Below are positions 42,657 through 50,712 of a DNA stretch of 64,000 nt, in pieces. The position numbers and the translations under genes are program-made. Origin of the DNA: Achromobacter dolens (lineage in GTDB: Bacteria; Pseudomonadota; Gammaproteobacteria; Burkholderiales; Burkholderiaceae_B). The stretch spans positions 124,001 to 188,000 of the forward strand of contig NZ_CADIJW010000003.1 of assembly GCF_902859745.1 (NCBI RefSeq), written 5' to 3'. The first letter of the stretch is position 1. Every line of letters begins with the position of its first letter. Below the pieces are notes generated by a model. That model saw only the letters and a program-made list of their open reading frames with translations, made no database searches and had not been told where the DNA came from.

Positions 42657-43376
42657 ATGACGATGATCCATCTCAATCGCGTCACGGATGAACCCCTGGC
42701 CTTCGGCCACCGGCAGGCGTTGCTGGCCCAGGCCAGCCTCGACATTCCCGTCGGGCGCTATGCCTTGCTGTCGCCGGCGCCGGAGCTGCACCGCCAGATC
42801 ATTGACCTGCTGTGCGGCCTGCGGCCGCCGCGCCAGGGCTTCGTCCAGCACGACGGCAACGTGTCGTGGGCGATCGGCCGGCAGGGCTTCATCCGCGGCA
42901 AGGCCAGCGGCCTGAACATGATCGAGCTGGTGAGCCAGATGTACGAGCTCGACGCCGATGCCACCTATGAACTGGTGGCCGACCTGATTACCGACCCCAA
43001 GAGCCTGCCGCGGCCGATGGAGCATTGGCCGCTGTTCGCGCGGCAGGAGTTTTCGTTTGCGCTGGCCCTGGCGCCGGCGTTCGATGTCTACGTGATCGAA
43101 GGGGCCATTCCCTTCGAACCCTGCCGTTTCACCCGTCTCTGGCTGGCGCTGTTCGAAGAACGGCTGGTCGGCAGGACGCTCATTCTTTCCAGTTATCGCC
43201 AGAATCAATTGGCGGACTATTGCCTGAAGGGCCTGATTTATGAACGAAGCGCACTCCGCATCGAAGACGACCTCGACCAGTGCATCCAGAAGTTCCCCCC
43301 GCGACGATCACGAAGCGAATCCGGAACAGGCGACGACGTTTTCGGCGGATTCGACGAGGGCCAGCTCGGCTTCTGA
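42657..43376 (+). CDS. vexC: Capsule exporter ATPase homologue VexC, degenerate nucleotide-binding domain
   Basis: 239 residues, the size of KpsT/VexC, and it aligns with them along its length: the capsule-type block VSWAIGRQGFIRGKASGLNMIE sits at 69-90 (split), and the helical and Walker B regions are in register. However the ATP motifs are gone. The Walker A place (about 38-46) reads LSPAPELHR instead of GRNGAGKST, the signature place (about 124-130) WPLFARQ instead of YSSGM(R), the Walker B place VYVIEGA (144-150) instead of hhhIDE, and the H-loop place LSSY (177-180). No frameshift is apparent, so this looks like a conserved pseudo-ATPase rather than a broken gene. Its 3' end overlaps vexD by 137 bases. 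Confidence 0.8.
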   Translation: MTMIHLNRVTDEPLAFGHRQALLAQASLDIPVGRYALLSPAPELHRQIIDLLCGLRPPRQGFVQHDGNVSWAIGRQGFIRGKASGLNMIELVSQMYELDADATYELVADLITDPKSLPRPMEHWPLFARQEFSFALALAPAFDVYVIEGAIPFEPCRFTRLWLALFEERLVGRTLILSSYRQNQLADYCLKGLIYERSALRIEDDLDQCIQKFPPRRSRSESGTGDDVFGGFDEGQLGF

Positions 43377-44529
43377 GAGCGGCTCCGAGATCGAGCGCCG
43401 GCGCCGCGAACGGCAGTCGGCGTTGGAGGATCGACGCCGCCGGCGCTGGATCAACGCGCTCATCGTCGTCGCCCCGGTGGTCCTGGCGCTGGTTTACGTG
43501 CTCTGCATCGCCACGCCGCGCTACGAAGCCGAATCGCGCTTCTTCGTGCAGTCGGGCTCCGGCCAGCAGGGCGGCGGCGCGATGGCGGCCAGCCTGCTCA
43601 CGACCGGCAACTCGGGCGGCATGCTCGGCGGCTTCGTCGACGGCTGGGCGGTCAGCGACTTCCTCAGGTCGCGCGACAGCATGCGGCAGTTGGACAAGAA
43701 GGTCGGCCTGCGCCAATACCTGTTGAATAAGGGCCTGGACCCGGCCAACCATCTGTCGGAGGACTCGAGCGAGGACGATCTGTATCGCGCCTATCGGGCC
43801 TCGGTGCAGGTTTCCTTCAATGCGCTGGAGCAGATCGACGTGCTGCGCGTGCGCGCGTATTCGCCCGAGGACGCCGAAACCCTGTCCAGGGCGCTGATCG
43901 GCCTGGCGGAAGAGTTCGTCAGCTCCATGAATGAAAAGGGCGTGGCCGACAAGCTCAGGGTCAGCGAGGAATCTGTCAGGCAGGCCGAGCAGAAGGCGCT
44001 GAGCGCCCGCGAAGCGCTGACCACCTGGCGTACCACGCACGGCAACATCGACCCGACCGCGACGGTGGCCATGCTGCTGAACCTGTCGAGCCAGTTGGAA
44101 GCGGAGCTGAGCACCGCCCAGATCAACCTGGACAAGATCCGCGCGCTGAACAACAAGGACCATTTCATGCTCAAGCCCGCCGAGACGCAGGTCGTGGCCC
44201 TGAAGAAACGGCTCGCCGCCGTGCGCCAGCGCCTGAGCGGCGAGGGCAACACGGAAGCGAAACAACTCAAGTCATACGAGGCGCTGCGCAATACGCAGGC
44301 TTTCGCCGACTCGAATCTGACGCTGGCGCAGCAGTCCTACCAGCAGGCCGTGACGGACGCCCTGCGCCTGCAGCGTTACCTGTCCATCATCGCGCAACCG
44401 GTCTCCACCGACCGGCCCAGCAGCCCGCGCACGGGGGTGCTGCTGCTGCAGGCGCTGGCGCTGGGGTTCGTGCTCATGTTCGTGCTGCGCGCGGCGATGG
44501 CATTGCTGAGAGGATTGCGCCATGGTTGA
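43240..44529 (+). CDS. vexD: Capsule export inner-membrane protein VexD (KpsE/PCP family)
   Basis: 429 residues. Charged cytoplasmic N-terminus (about 1-70, with ERRRRERQSALEDRRRRRW), first membrane helix ALIVVAPVVLALVYVLCIA, a large periplasmic part rich in coiled coil (about 200-390), and a second membrane helix near the C-terminus (LLLQALALGFVLMFVLRAAMAL). It links the exporter to the outer-membrane protein VexA. The ATG at 43240 has AGGG upstream and lies inside vexC; a later start would remove only the disordered N-terminus. Its stop overlaps the vexE start by 8 bases. Confidence 0.88.
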   Translation: MNEAHSASKTTSTSASRSSPRDDHEANPEQATTFSADSTRASSASESGSEIERRRRERQSALEDRRRRRWINALIVVAPVVLALVYVLCIATPRYEAESRFFVQSGSGQQGGGAMAASLLTTGNSGGMLGGFVDGWAVSDFLRSRDSMRQLDKKVGLRQYLLNKGLDPANHLSEDSSEDDLYRAYRASVQVSFNALEQIDVLRVRAYSPEDAETLSRALIGLAEEFVSSMNEKGVADKLRVSEESVRQAEQKALSAREALTTWRTTHGNIDPTATVAMLLNLSSQLEAELSTAQINLDKIRALNNKDHFMLKPAETQVVALKKRLAAVRQRLSGEGNTEAKQLKSYEALRNTQAFADSNLTLAQQSYQQAVTDALRLQRYLSIIAQPVSTDRPSSPRTGVLLLQALALGFVLMFVLRAAMALLRGLRHG

Positions 44530-46453
44530 TACCACGATAGAACGCCCCGGCGCCCTGGCGCCGACCGCCGCCCAGGCCGCTCCGAGCGATGGCGTCAGCC
44601 GCCTGCGCGCCGTCATCAAGCAGATCCTGGAGGCGGATGATCCGTTGCAGGCGATGGCCGGGCTCGGACCGGCGCTGGCGCGGGTGGAGGAGGGCTGGCG
44701 CGACGCGCGCCGCCTGCTGGTGTCGCCGTTCGTGAAGGTGGGCCGGCTCGAGCCGGCGATCGCCGCGCTGGAGCGGCTGGTCGAGGCCTATCCGACGCGC
44801 ACCGACGACCGCCGCCTGCTCGCCAGCCTGCTGGGCCGCACCGAGCAGTGGGACCGAGCCATCGCCCAGGCCGACGCCGCCGCCGCGATCGCGCCCCAGG
44901 ACGCGGCATTGCAGGCCGCGCGGATACAACTGCGCGTGCAGGCCGGACGCATTCCGCAGGCTGCCGAGGTTGCGCGCCAGACCGCTGCCGTGGCGCGCGC
45001 CAATCCGGGCGAGGCGCATTGGTGGATGCTGGCCCATGCGCGCAACGACGATTCGGCCGATGCGGCTGCCATTGCCATGACCTTGCAGGCGGCCGATCTG
45101 CCGAACGCGCGCGTGGCGACGGTGGCTGTGCGTGCCTTGCTGGACGACGACCGGGTCGAGGCGGCGATCGAGCTGGGCAACGGCGCGCTGGGCGCAGGGC
45201 ACGACGCCCCGGCGCTGCGCGCATCGCTGGGCCTGGCGCACTTGCGGCGCGCCACCGACGAGGACCGCAAGCTGCATGCCCCGGCGCACTTCGAGGCGGG
45301 CTTGAGCGCGGCGCCGGCCGACGTGCGGTTGTTGACGCTGCATGGAGAGACCCTGCTGCGCGCCGGCCGCTACAAGGAGGCCGTGGCGCCGCTTCGCCAG
45401 GCCGTGGAACTGGCGCCGGACCTGGAGCAGACCCGCGCCCTGTACGCGCGCGCGCTGCGCTACACGCTGCAGTATGAAGAGGCGGCCGACCAGATGCTGC
45501 GGCTGGTCGAGAAGTCGCCCGAAAAGCGACTCTGGCAGCGCGGGGCCATCGGCGCGCTGTCGCAGGCCGGGCGCAAGCAGGAGGCGGAGGCCCTGTTCGA
45601 GCGATACGTGGCGCAACGCGGGCAGGCGCTGCCGGCGACTTTCCAGGAAGCCCTGGACCAGTTGGAACACAAACTGGATACCGCCCCGATCCCGCAAGCC
45701 CGCCTGGACTGGGCCTGGTCGCTGCGCGACGACGCCACGGCCGACCGTGCGCAATGGGAGCGGCGCGCGCGCTGGGGCCATCTGGTGGATCACCTGCTGT
45801 TCGACTGGCTCGAATGCCGCGAGGACAGCGTCGAGGAAGCCATGCAGATGCTGGGCGAACTGGACACCGGCGAGCGTTTCTTCGCGCCGCTGCTGGCCAC
45901 CGGCCGGGGCGTGGTGGTGGCCACGGCGCACGTGGGGCCCATGTATGCCGGCCTGATGGCGCTGGAACTGCTGGGCATTCCCTCGCGCTGGCTGGCGACC
46001 GCGCCCAGCATCGCCCAGAGCAGCTATGCCGCCGCCCTGATCTCCACCGCCGACCAGACCGAGGCGCAGGTCGCCAAGGCCTGCATGCGCGCGCTGGCCT
46101 CGGGCAACGTGCTGTGCCTGGCCGTGGACGGCGCCGCCAACCCGGCCGCGCCACGCGTGGATTTCGAAGGGCAGTCCGTGACCTATTCCAGCTTCGCGGC
46201 GCACCTGGCGCACCGCCAGGGCGTGCCGTCGGTGTTCTACACGCCGCGCTGGGAGAACGGCAAGGTGGCCTACACGCTGGAGATGCTGCCCGCCGTGGAA
46301 CCGGGCGAGGACGCCGATGCGTATGCGGCGCGCTGGCAGGCGGCATATTTCAAGCATCTGCGGGCGCACGTGGCCGGTCCGCCGGAAAACCTGCGCCTGA
46401 GCGGCGGCATCTGGCGTCACGTGCAGTCCGCGGATCGGTCCGCGCAGCGTTAG
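44522..46453 (+). CDS. vexE: Capsule terminal lipid acyltransferase-type protein VexE
   Basis: 643 residues, close to Salmonella VexE (about 650). The first 380 residues are TPR-like helical repeats (EAAIELGNGALGAGH, RYKEAVAPLRQAVELAPD, QYEEAADQMLRLVEKSPEKR). The C-terminal 240 residues resemble LpxL/HtrB-type lysophospholipid acyltransferases: GVVVATAHVGPMYAG places H470 where the H-x4-[DE] His would be, but the acidic position is Tyr (475). In Salmonella, VexE is needed for the lipid end of Vi that anchors capsule to the surface. Start overlaps vexD. Confidence 0.8.
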   Translation: MVDTTIERPGALAPTAAQAAPSDGVSRLRAVIKQILEADDPLQAMAGLGPALARVEEGWRDARRLLVSPFVKVGRLEPAIAALERLVEAYPTRTDDRRLLASLLGRTEQWDRAIAQADAAAAIAPQDAALQAARIQLRVQAGRIPQAAEVARQTAAVARANPGEAHWWMLAHARNDDSADAAAIAMTLQAADLPNARVATVAVRALLDDDRVEAAIELGNGALGAGHDAPALRASLGLAHLRRATDEDRKLHAPAHFEAGLSAAPADVRLLTLHGETLLRAGRYKEAVAPLRQAVELAPDLEQTRALYARALRYTLQYEEAADQMLRLVEKSPEKRLWQRGAIGALSQAGRKQEAEALFERYVAQRGQALPATFQEALDQLEHKLDTAPIPQARLDWAWSLRDDATADRAQWERRARWGHLVDHLLFDWLECREDSVEEAMQMLGELDTGERFFAPLLATGRGVVVATAHVGPMYAGLMALELLGIPSRWLATAPSIAQSSYAAALISTADQTEAQVAKACMRALASGNVLCLAVDGAANPAAPRVDFEGQSVTYSSFAAHLAHRQGVPSVFYTPRWENGKVAYTLEMLPAVEPGEDADAYAARWQAAYFKHLRAHVAGPPENLRLSGGIWRHVQSADRSAQR

Positions 46454-46460
46454 GGGGTGA

Positions 46461-47747
46461 ATGTCCATGAGAGCGACAACGAATTCAAGGCAAGCGGCGG
46501 CGGAGCAGGCGCCGCGCCGCAGGCGTGCTGGTCCGGTCCGTCGCTGGTTGCTGCGCGCGTTGGCCTGGCTGCCCGCGCTGGGCATGCTGTATGGCGGCGC
46601 GGCCGCTGCCAGTGAATCCTGCGCCAGTCCGGACGAGCGCTGCCCCTTCGTTTCCGAACTGCTGCAGCAGCGCGAGGGTTATGGCGCCCGGGCCACGGGC
46701 GGGCTGGGCGGCAAGTTCATCGAGGTCACCTCCGACCAGGACGCCGGACCGGGCACGCTGCGCGCGGCGCTGGCGCAGGCCAAGAAGGGGCCGACCTGGA
46801 TCCGCTTCGCCTCGGACATGACGATCGTGCTGGAGTCGCAGTTGCGGGTGCCGTCCAACACCACGATCGACGGCCGTGGCAGGCACGTGGCACTGATCGA
46901 CGACGGACTGGGCGTGTATGGCAGCAGGAACGTCATCCTCACGCACCTGACCATCGATGGCCGCCTGAACCGGCTGACGCAGGCCGTGAACATCGCCAAC
47001 GACAGCCGCGACGTGTGGGTGGACCACATGGACCTGTCGCGCATGTCCGACCGGCTGCTGAACGTGAAGAACGGCTCCACCGACGTCACGATTTCGTGGA
47101 CCAAGTTCCACAACTCGAACAAGGTCATGCTGCTCAACAACATCACCTCGAAGAACCTGTTCGCGAACTACGACCGGGATTCCATCGCGCGCGTGACACT
47201 GCACCACAATTATTTCTTCAACACCGTGCAGCGCAATCCCCGGGGCCAGTTCGGCACGTTCCACCTGTTCAACAACCTGCTGGAGAACTGGGATTTCTAC
47301 GGCATGAGCTTCAGCCTGGAGGCCAAGGCGCTGGTCGAGGGCAATATCTTCAACAACGATGCGAAGCGCCAATGCGTGGAGCCCGAGTTCTTCCCGACGG
47401 TGGAAGGGGTGAAGGTGAATTACTGCCGCTACATCCCCACCGCCGCCAAGCGCAGCGCGCTGGACAACGGGGCGTCGGACGAGGGCGCCTACCAGGACCT
47501 GAAGGCGGTGCACGGCTATACGCGCGACTTCAAGGCGTTCCTGCGCCTGAAGGACAACCTGTATCTGGGAGACGCGAAACCCGTGCTGCAGGACTACCGC
47601 CCCGAGGCCGCGCCGACGCCGCCGTATTGCTATGGCTATGAGACGCCCTCGGCCGAACTGGCGGACCGGATCCGCAAGCACGCGGGGAACACCAGCGGCG
47701 ATACGCCGCTGCCCGCGACGCGGGTGGGCGCGGGCTGCCCAAGATAG
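46461..47747 (+). CDS. vexL: Vi-antigen lyase VexL-like secreted pectate-lyase-fold protein
   Basis: 428 residues with an Arg-rich signal peptide (RRWLLRALAWLPALGMLYGGAAAA; cleavage near residue 50). The mature part is a parallel beta-helix of the pectate lyase family 1 type: TIDGRGRHVALIDDG, NVILTHLTIDGR, VWVDHMDLSR, ISWTKFHNSNKVMLL, VTLHHNYFFNTVQRNPRGQFG and FHLFNNLLENW. A lyase in the Vi locus, VexL, is known from Achromobacter denitrificans and cuts the GalNAcA polymer by beta-elimination. It starts 7 bases after vexE behind AGGGGGTGA, as last gene of the capsule operon. Its likely job is trimming or clearing capsule chains in the periplasm or outside. Confidence 0.83.
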   Translation: MSMRATTNSRQAAAEQAPRRRRAGPVRRWLLRALAWLPALGMLYGGAAAASESCASPDERCPFVSELLQQREGYGARATGGLGGKFIEVTSDQDAGPGTLRAALAQAKKGPTWIRFASDMTIVLESQLRVPSNTTIDGRGRHVALIDDGLGVYGSRNVILTHLTIDGRLNRLTQAVNIANDSRDVWVDHMDLSRMSDRLLNVKNGSTDVTISWTKFHNSNKVMLLNNITSKNLFANYDRDSIARVTLHHNYFFNTVQRNPRGQFGTFHLFNNLLENWDFYGMSFSLEAKALVEGNIFNNDAKRQCVEPEFFPTVEGVKVNYCRYIPTAAKRSALDNGASDEGAYQDLKAVHGYTRDFKAFLRLKDNLYLGDAKPVLQDYRPEAAPTPPYCYGYETPSAELADRIRKHAGNTSGDTPLPATRVGAGCPR

Positions 47748-47793
47748 CGGCGGCGCGGCGAGGCCGCGGCGCGCGGGGAACCCGAGTCGGGGG

Positions 47794-48399
47794 TCAGGCC
47801 TGGTGCGACAGCGGCCGCTCGGGAATCGGCGCGATGCGTTCGGGCGGCGGCGACACGCGCCACGAGGCGCGCCGGCGCAGCGCGCCGAACAGCTTGAGGC
47901 CTTGCGGCCAGTCTTCCAGTCCGCTGTCGGCGTTGATGTGGCCGGCGCCCGGAATCACCACCACGCGGCTGCCCCAACTCTCGGCAAAGGCGCGGGCGCG
48001 TTCCAGCCGGCAGTAGGGGTCATTGTCGCTGGCCACCACCACGCTCTGGAACGGCAGCGAGTGGCGCGGGATCGGCGCGAAACCGCGCAGACAGTCCGGC
48101 GCGTCGGGACGCTCGACGTCCGCCGGCGCCACCAGCAGGGCGCCGGCGACCTTGGCGCGCAGCGGCACCGGCAGCGCCGCGCTGATCAGGCAGCCCAGGC
48201 TGTGGGCGATCAGCAGCACGGGGCTGCGGGCCTGGTCGACCAGGCCGGCAAGGGTGGATATCCATTCCGCGCTGACCGGGTTCTGCCAGTCACGCTGCTG
48301 CACCCGCACCGCGTGCGGCAACAGGGTCTCCCAGCGCGATTGCCAGTGTTCGGGTCCGGAGTCTTTCCATCCGGGGACGATGATCGGTTGGAGTCTCAT
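47794..48399 (-). CDS. Alpha/beta hydrolase of the RBBP9/YdeN family
   Basis: 201 residues counting from the ATG at 48399; an in-frame ATG at 48408 is also possible. Nucleophile elbow LIAHSLGCL with catalytic Ser, N-terminal family motif IIVPGWKDSGPEHWQ, Asp in SDNDPYC and His in PGAGHINADSG. The family contains small cytoplasmic serine hydrolases of unknown substrate. It converges on vexL with a 46-base gap. Confidence 0.9.
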   Translation of the reverse strand: MRLQPIIVPGWKDSGPEHWQSRWETLLPHAVRVQQRDWQNPVSAEWISTLAGLVDQARSPVLLIAHSLGCLISAALPVPLRAKVAGALLVAPADVERPDAPDCLRGFAPIPRHSLPFQSVVVASDNDPYCRLERARAFAESWGSRVVVIPGAGHINADSGLEDWPQGLKLFGALRRRASWRVSPPPERIAPIPERPLSHQA

Positions 48400-48668
48400 G
48401 GCGGCCATGATGCCGCGCCGGCTTAGTAACGCAAACGAATAAATCCGCTTTTGCATATACGGTGTCGGGCATAAGGGCGGCGGCCTCCCGGATGCGGCAC
48501 CGCAATATCGAAACCCCGCGCAAGACGGGCCGGAACCCCTGCGAAAGCCGCTATTTTTCAGTGTATGCTTGCCGTGCTAATGCAACGTAACGGGGCGTGA
48601 CCAATGCATTTCCGGCCGTCCGCCCGGTTCAAAAACCAACGATTACAAGCCATTAAAGGAGTGCACTC

Positions 48669-49796
48669 ATGAAGCAAGCATTTCGTCTGACCCCGGTCAT
48701 CGCGGCCCTCAGCGTCGCCGCGGGGTTGGCGTTCAGCGCCGGCGCGCAGGCACAGACCATCAAGATCGGCGTGGTGGGCCCCACCACCGGCGCGGTCACC
48801 CAGTACGGCGACATGGTCCGTGAAGGCGTCGACACCGCGGTGGAGCGCATCAACGCCGCCGGCGGCATCAACGGCAAGAAGCTGGAAACCGTGGTCATCG
48901 ACGACGGCTGCGAACCCAAGCAGGGTCCGGTCGCCGCCAACCGCGTGGTCAACAGCAAGATCGGCTTCGTCGTGGGCCACGTCTGCTCGGGCGCCACCAT
49001 CGCCGCCGCCGACATCTACAACAACGAAGGCGTGGTCATGGTCACGCCCTCGGCCACGTCGCCGGCCCTGACCGACGGCAAGAACTACGACTTCATCTTC
49101 CGCACCATCGGCCGCGACGACCAGCAAGGCCCCGCCGCCGCCAAGTTCATCCTGGAAAAGCTCAAGCCCAAGAAGGCCGCCGTGCTGCACGACAAGCAGT
49201 CGTACGGCCAGGGCATCGCCACCGCCGTCAAGAACGACCTCGAAAAGGGCGGCGTGCCCGTCGCCATCTTCGAAGGCATCAACGCCGGCGACAGCGACTA
49301 CTCGGCGGTCATCACCAAGCTCAAGAGCCAGGGCGTGGACTTCGTCTACTACGGCGGCTACCACCCCGAAATGGGCCTGCTGCTGCGCCAGGCGGCCGAG
49401 CAGGGCGTGAAGGCCAAGTGGATGGGTCCGGAAGGCACGGGCAATCCGGACATCAACGCCATCGCCGGCGATGCCGTCGAAGGCATGCTGCTGACGCTGC
49501 CGGCCGACTTCACCCAGAACGCCGCCAACGCCGAGATCGTCAAGGCCTTCGCCGCCAAGAAGCGCAACGCCAGCGGCGCGTTCCAGATGACGGCCTACAC
49601 CGCCACCCAGGTCATCGCCGACGGCATCAAGGGCGCCGGCAGCGAAGACCCGACCAAGGTCGCCAAGTACCTGCACGCCAACTCGTTCGACACGCCCATC
49701 GGCAAGGTTAGCTGGAACAAGCAGGGCGACCTGACGAACTTCCAGTTCGACGTGTTTGTGTGGCACAAGGACGGTTCGAAGTCCGTTTATAAATAA
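48669..49796 (+). CDS. Branched-chain amino acid ABC transporter binding protein (LivK-like)
   Basis: 375 residues with a signal peptide (VIAALSVAAGLAFSAGAQA, cleavage before QTIKIGVVGP). Type I periplasmic binding fold with GPTTGAVTQYGDMVREGVD and the family blocks DDGCEPKQGPVAANRVV, VGHVCSGATIAAADIYNNEG and RTIGRDDQQGP. It probably binds Leu/Ile/Val or a related amino acid. AAAGGAG precedes the ATG. It stands alone with its own terminator; a clear paralogue with many identical blocks lies at 60716 next to livHM, which both may serve. Confidence 0.93.
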   Translation: MKQAFRLTPVIAALSVAAGLAFSAGAQAQTIKIGVVGPTTGAVTQYGDMVREGVDTAVERINAAGGINGKKLETVVIDDGCEPKQGPVAANRVVNSKIGFVVGHVCSGATIAAADIYNNEGVVMVTPSATSPALTDGKNYDFIFRTIGRDDQQGPAAAKFILEKLKPKKAAVLHDKQSYGQGIATAVKNDLEKGGVPVAIFEGINAGDSDYSAVITKLKSQGVDFVYYGGYHPEMGLLLRQAAEQGVKAKWMGPEGTGNPDINAIAGDAVEGMLLTLPADFTQNAANAEIVKAFAAKKRNASGAFQMTAYTATQVIADGIKGAGSEDPTKVAKYLHANSFDTPIGKVSWNKQGDLTNFQFDVFVWHKDGSKSVYK

Positions 49797-49860
49797 GGAC
49801 TTGGCGCGCGATCGGGCGGCTTTGCCGTTCGCCGGCGCGCGCCACCCGCCAGACCCCTCG

Positions 49861-49897
49861 GCCGGGCCGGAAGCGACGTCTTCCCGCCCGGCTTTTT
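49861..49897 (+). terminator. Rho-independent terminator of the LivK-like gene
   Basis: GCCGGGC-C-GGAAG-CGACGT-CTTCC-C-GCCCGGC followed by TTTTT: a 13-base-pair stem with one internal C-C mismatch, 64 bases after the stop. Confidence 0.9.
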
Positions 49898-50010
49898 CGT
49901 GCACGCCGCCCGCCGGGAACCGAGCCGGCGCCGGTGGGGTCGAACGCCGCTCGCGCGGTTTTGCGTAGAATGCGGCGAAATCGCTCTCTCATTTTTTGTC
50001 CGGACACCCC

Positions 50011-50712
50011 ATGACCAAGGCCTTGCTAGTCGAAGACGATCCGAAGCTGTCGCGCCTGATTGCGCAGTTCCTGGAGCAACACGGGTTCCAGGTCGCCCAG
50101 GCCTACCGCGGCGACCATGCGGTGGAGGCGTTCCGCCGCCACGACCCGGCCATCACCATCCTCGACCTGATGCTGCCCGGGCGCGACGGCCTGCAGGTCT
50201 GCCGCGACCTGCGGGCTTTCTCGTCGGCGCCGATCCTGATGCTGACCGCCCGCGAGGACGACCTGGACCAGATCCTGGGCCTGGAGTCGGGCGCGGACGA
50301 CTACGTCATCAAGCCGGTCGAGCCGCGCGTGCTGCTGGCTCGCATCCGCGCGCTGCTGCGGCGCCACAGCCAGCTCGAGGAGCCGCCGGAGCGCCTGGAG
50401 TTCGGGCCGCTGGTCATCGACCGGCGCACCCGGGCGGTGGTTCACGGCGGCGTCGAGGTCGACCTGACCACGATGGAATTCGAGATGCTGTGGGCGCTGG
50501 CCAGCCAGGCCGGCCAGGTGCTCACCCGCGACGATCTGCTCAATGCGGTGCGCGGCATCGAGTTCAACGGCCTGGACCGCAGCGTCGACGTCTGCGTCAG
50601 CAAGCTGCGCCGCAAGCTCGACGACGACCCGCGCGATCCGGCGCGCATCAAGACCGTGTGGGGCAAGGGCTACCTGTTCTCGCCCAAGGCGCACGAGGGC
50701 GGCGATGATTAA
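50011..50712 (+). CDS. OmpR-family response regulator (RstA-like)
   Basis: 233 residues. Receiver domain with acidic pair E8/D9/D10, phospho-acceptor D52 (ILDLMLPGRDG) and conserved Lys in VIKPVEPR; C-terminal winged helix (LTTMEFEMLWALASQAGQVLTRDDLL ... RSVDVCVSKLRRKLDDDP, split). The ATG at 50011 gives the normal N-terminus TKALLVEDD. The stop overlaps the kinase start by 8 bases. Domain style and kinase partner fit RstAB. Candidate binding repeats lie downstream at 52038-52088, before a lipoprotein gene and mipA. Confidence 0.92.
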   Translation: MTKALLVEDDPKLSRLIAQFLEQHGFQVAQAYRGDHAVEAFRRHDPAITILDLMLPGRDGLQVCRDLRAFSSAPILMLTAREDDLDQILGLESGADDYVIKPVEPRVLLARIRALLRRHSQLEEPPERLEFGPLVIDRRTRAVVHGGVEVDLTTMEFEMLWALASQAGQVLTRDDLLNAVRGIEFNGLDRSVDVCVSKLRRKLDDDPRDPARIKTVWGKGYLFSPKAHEGGDD

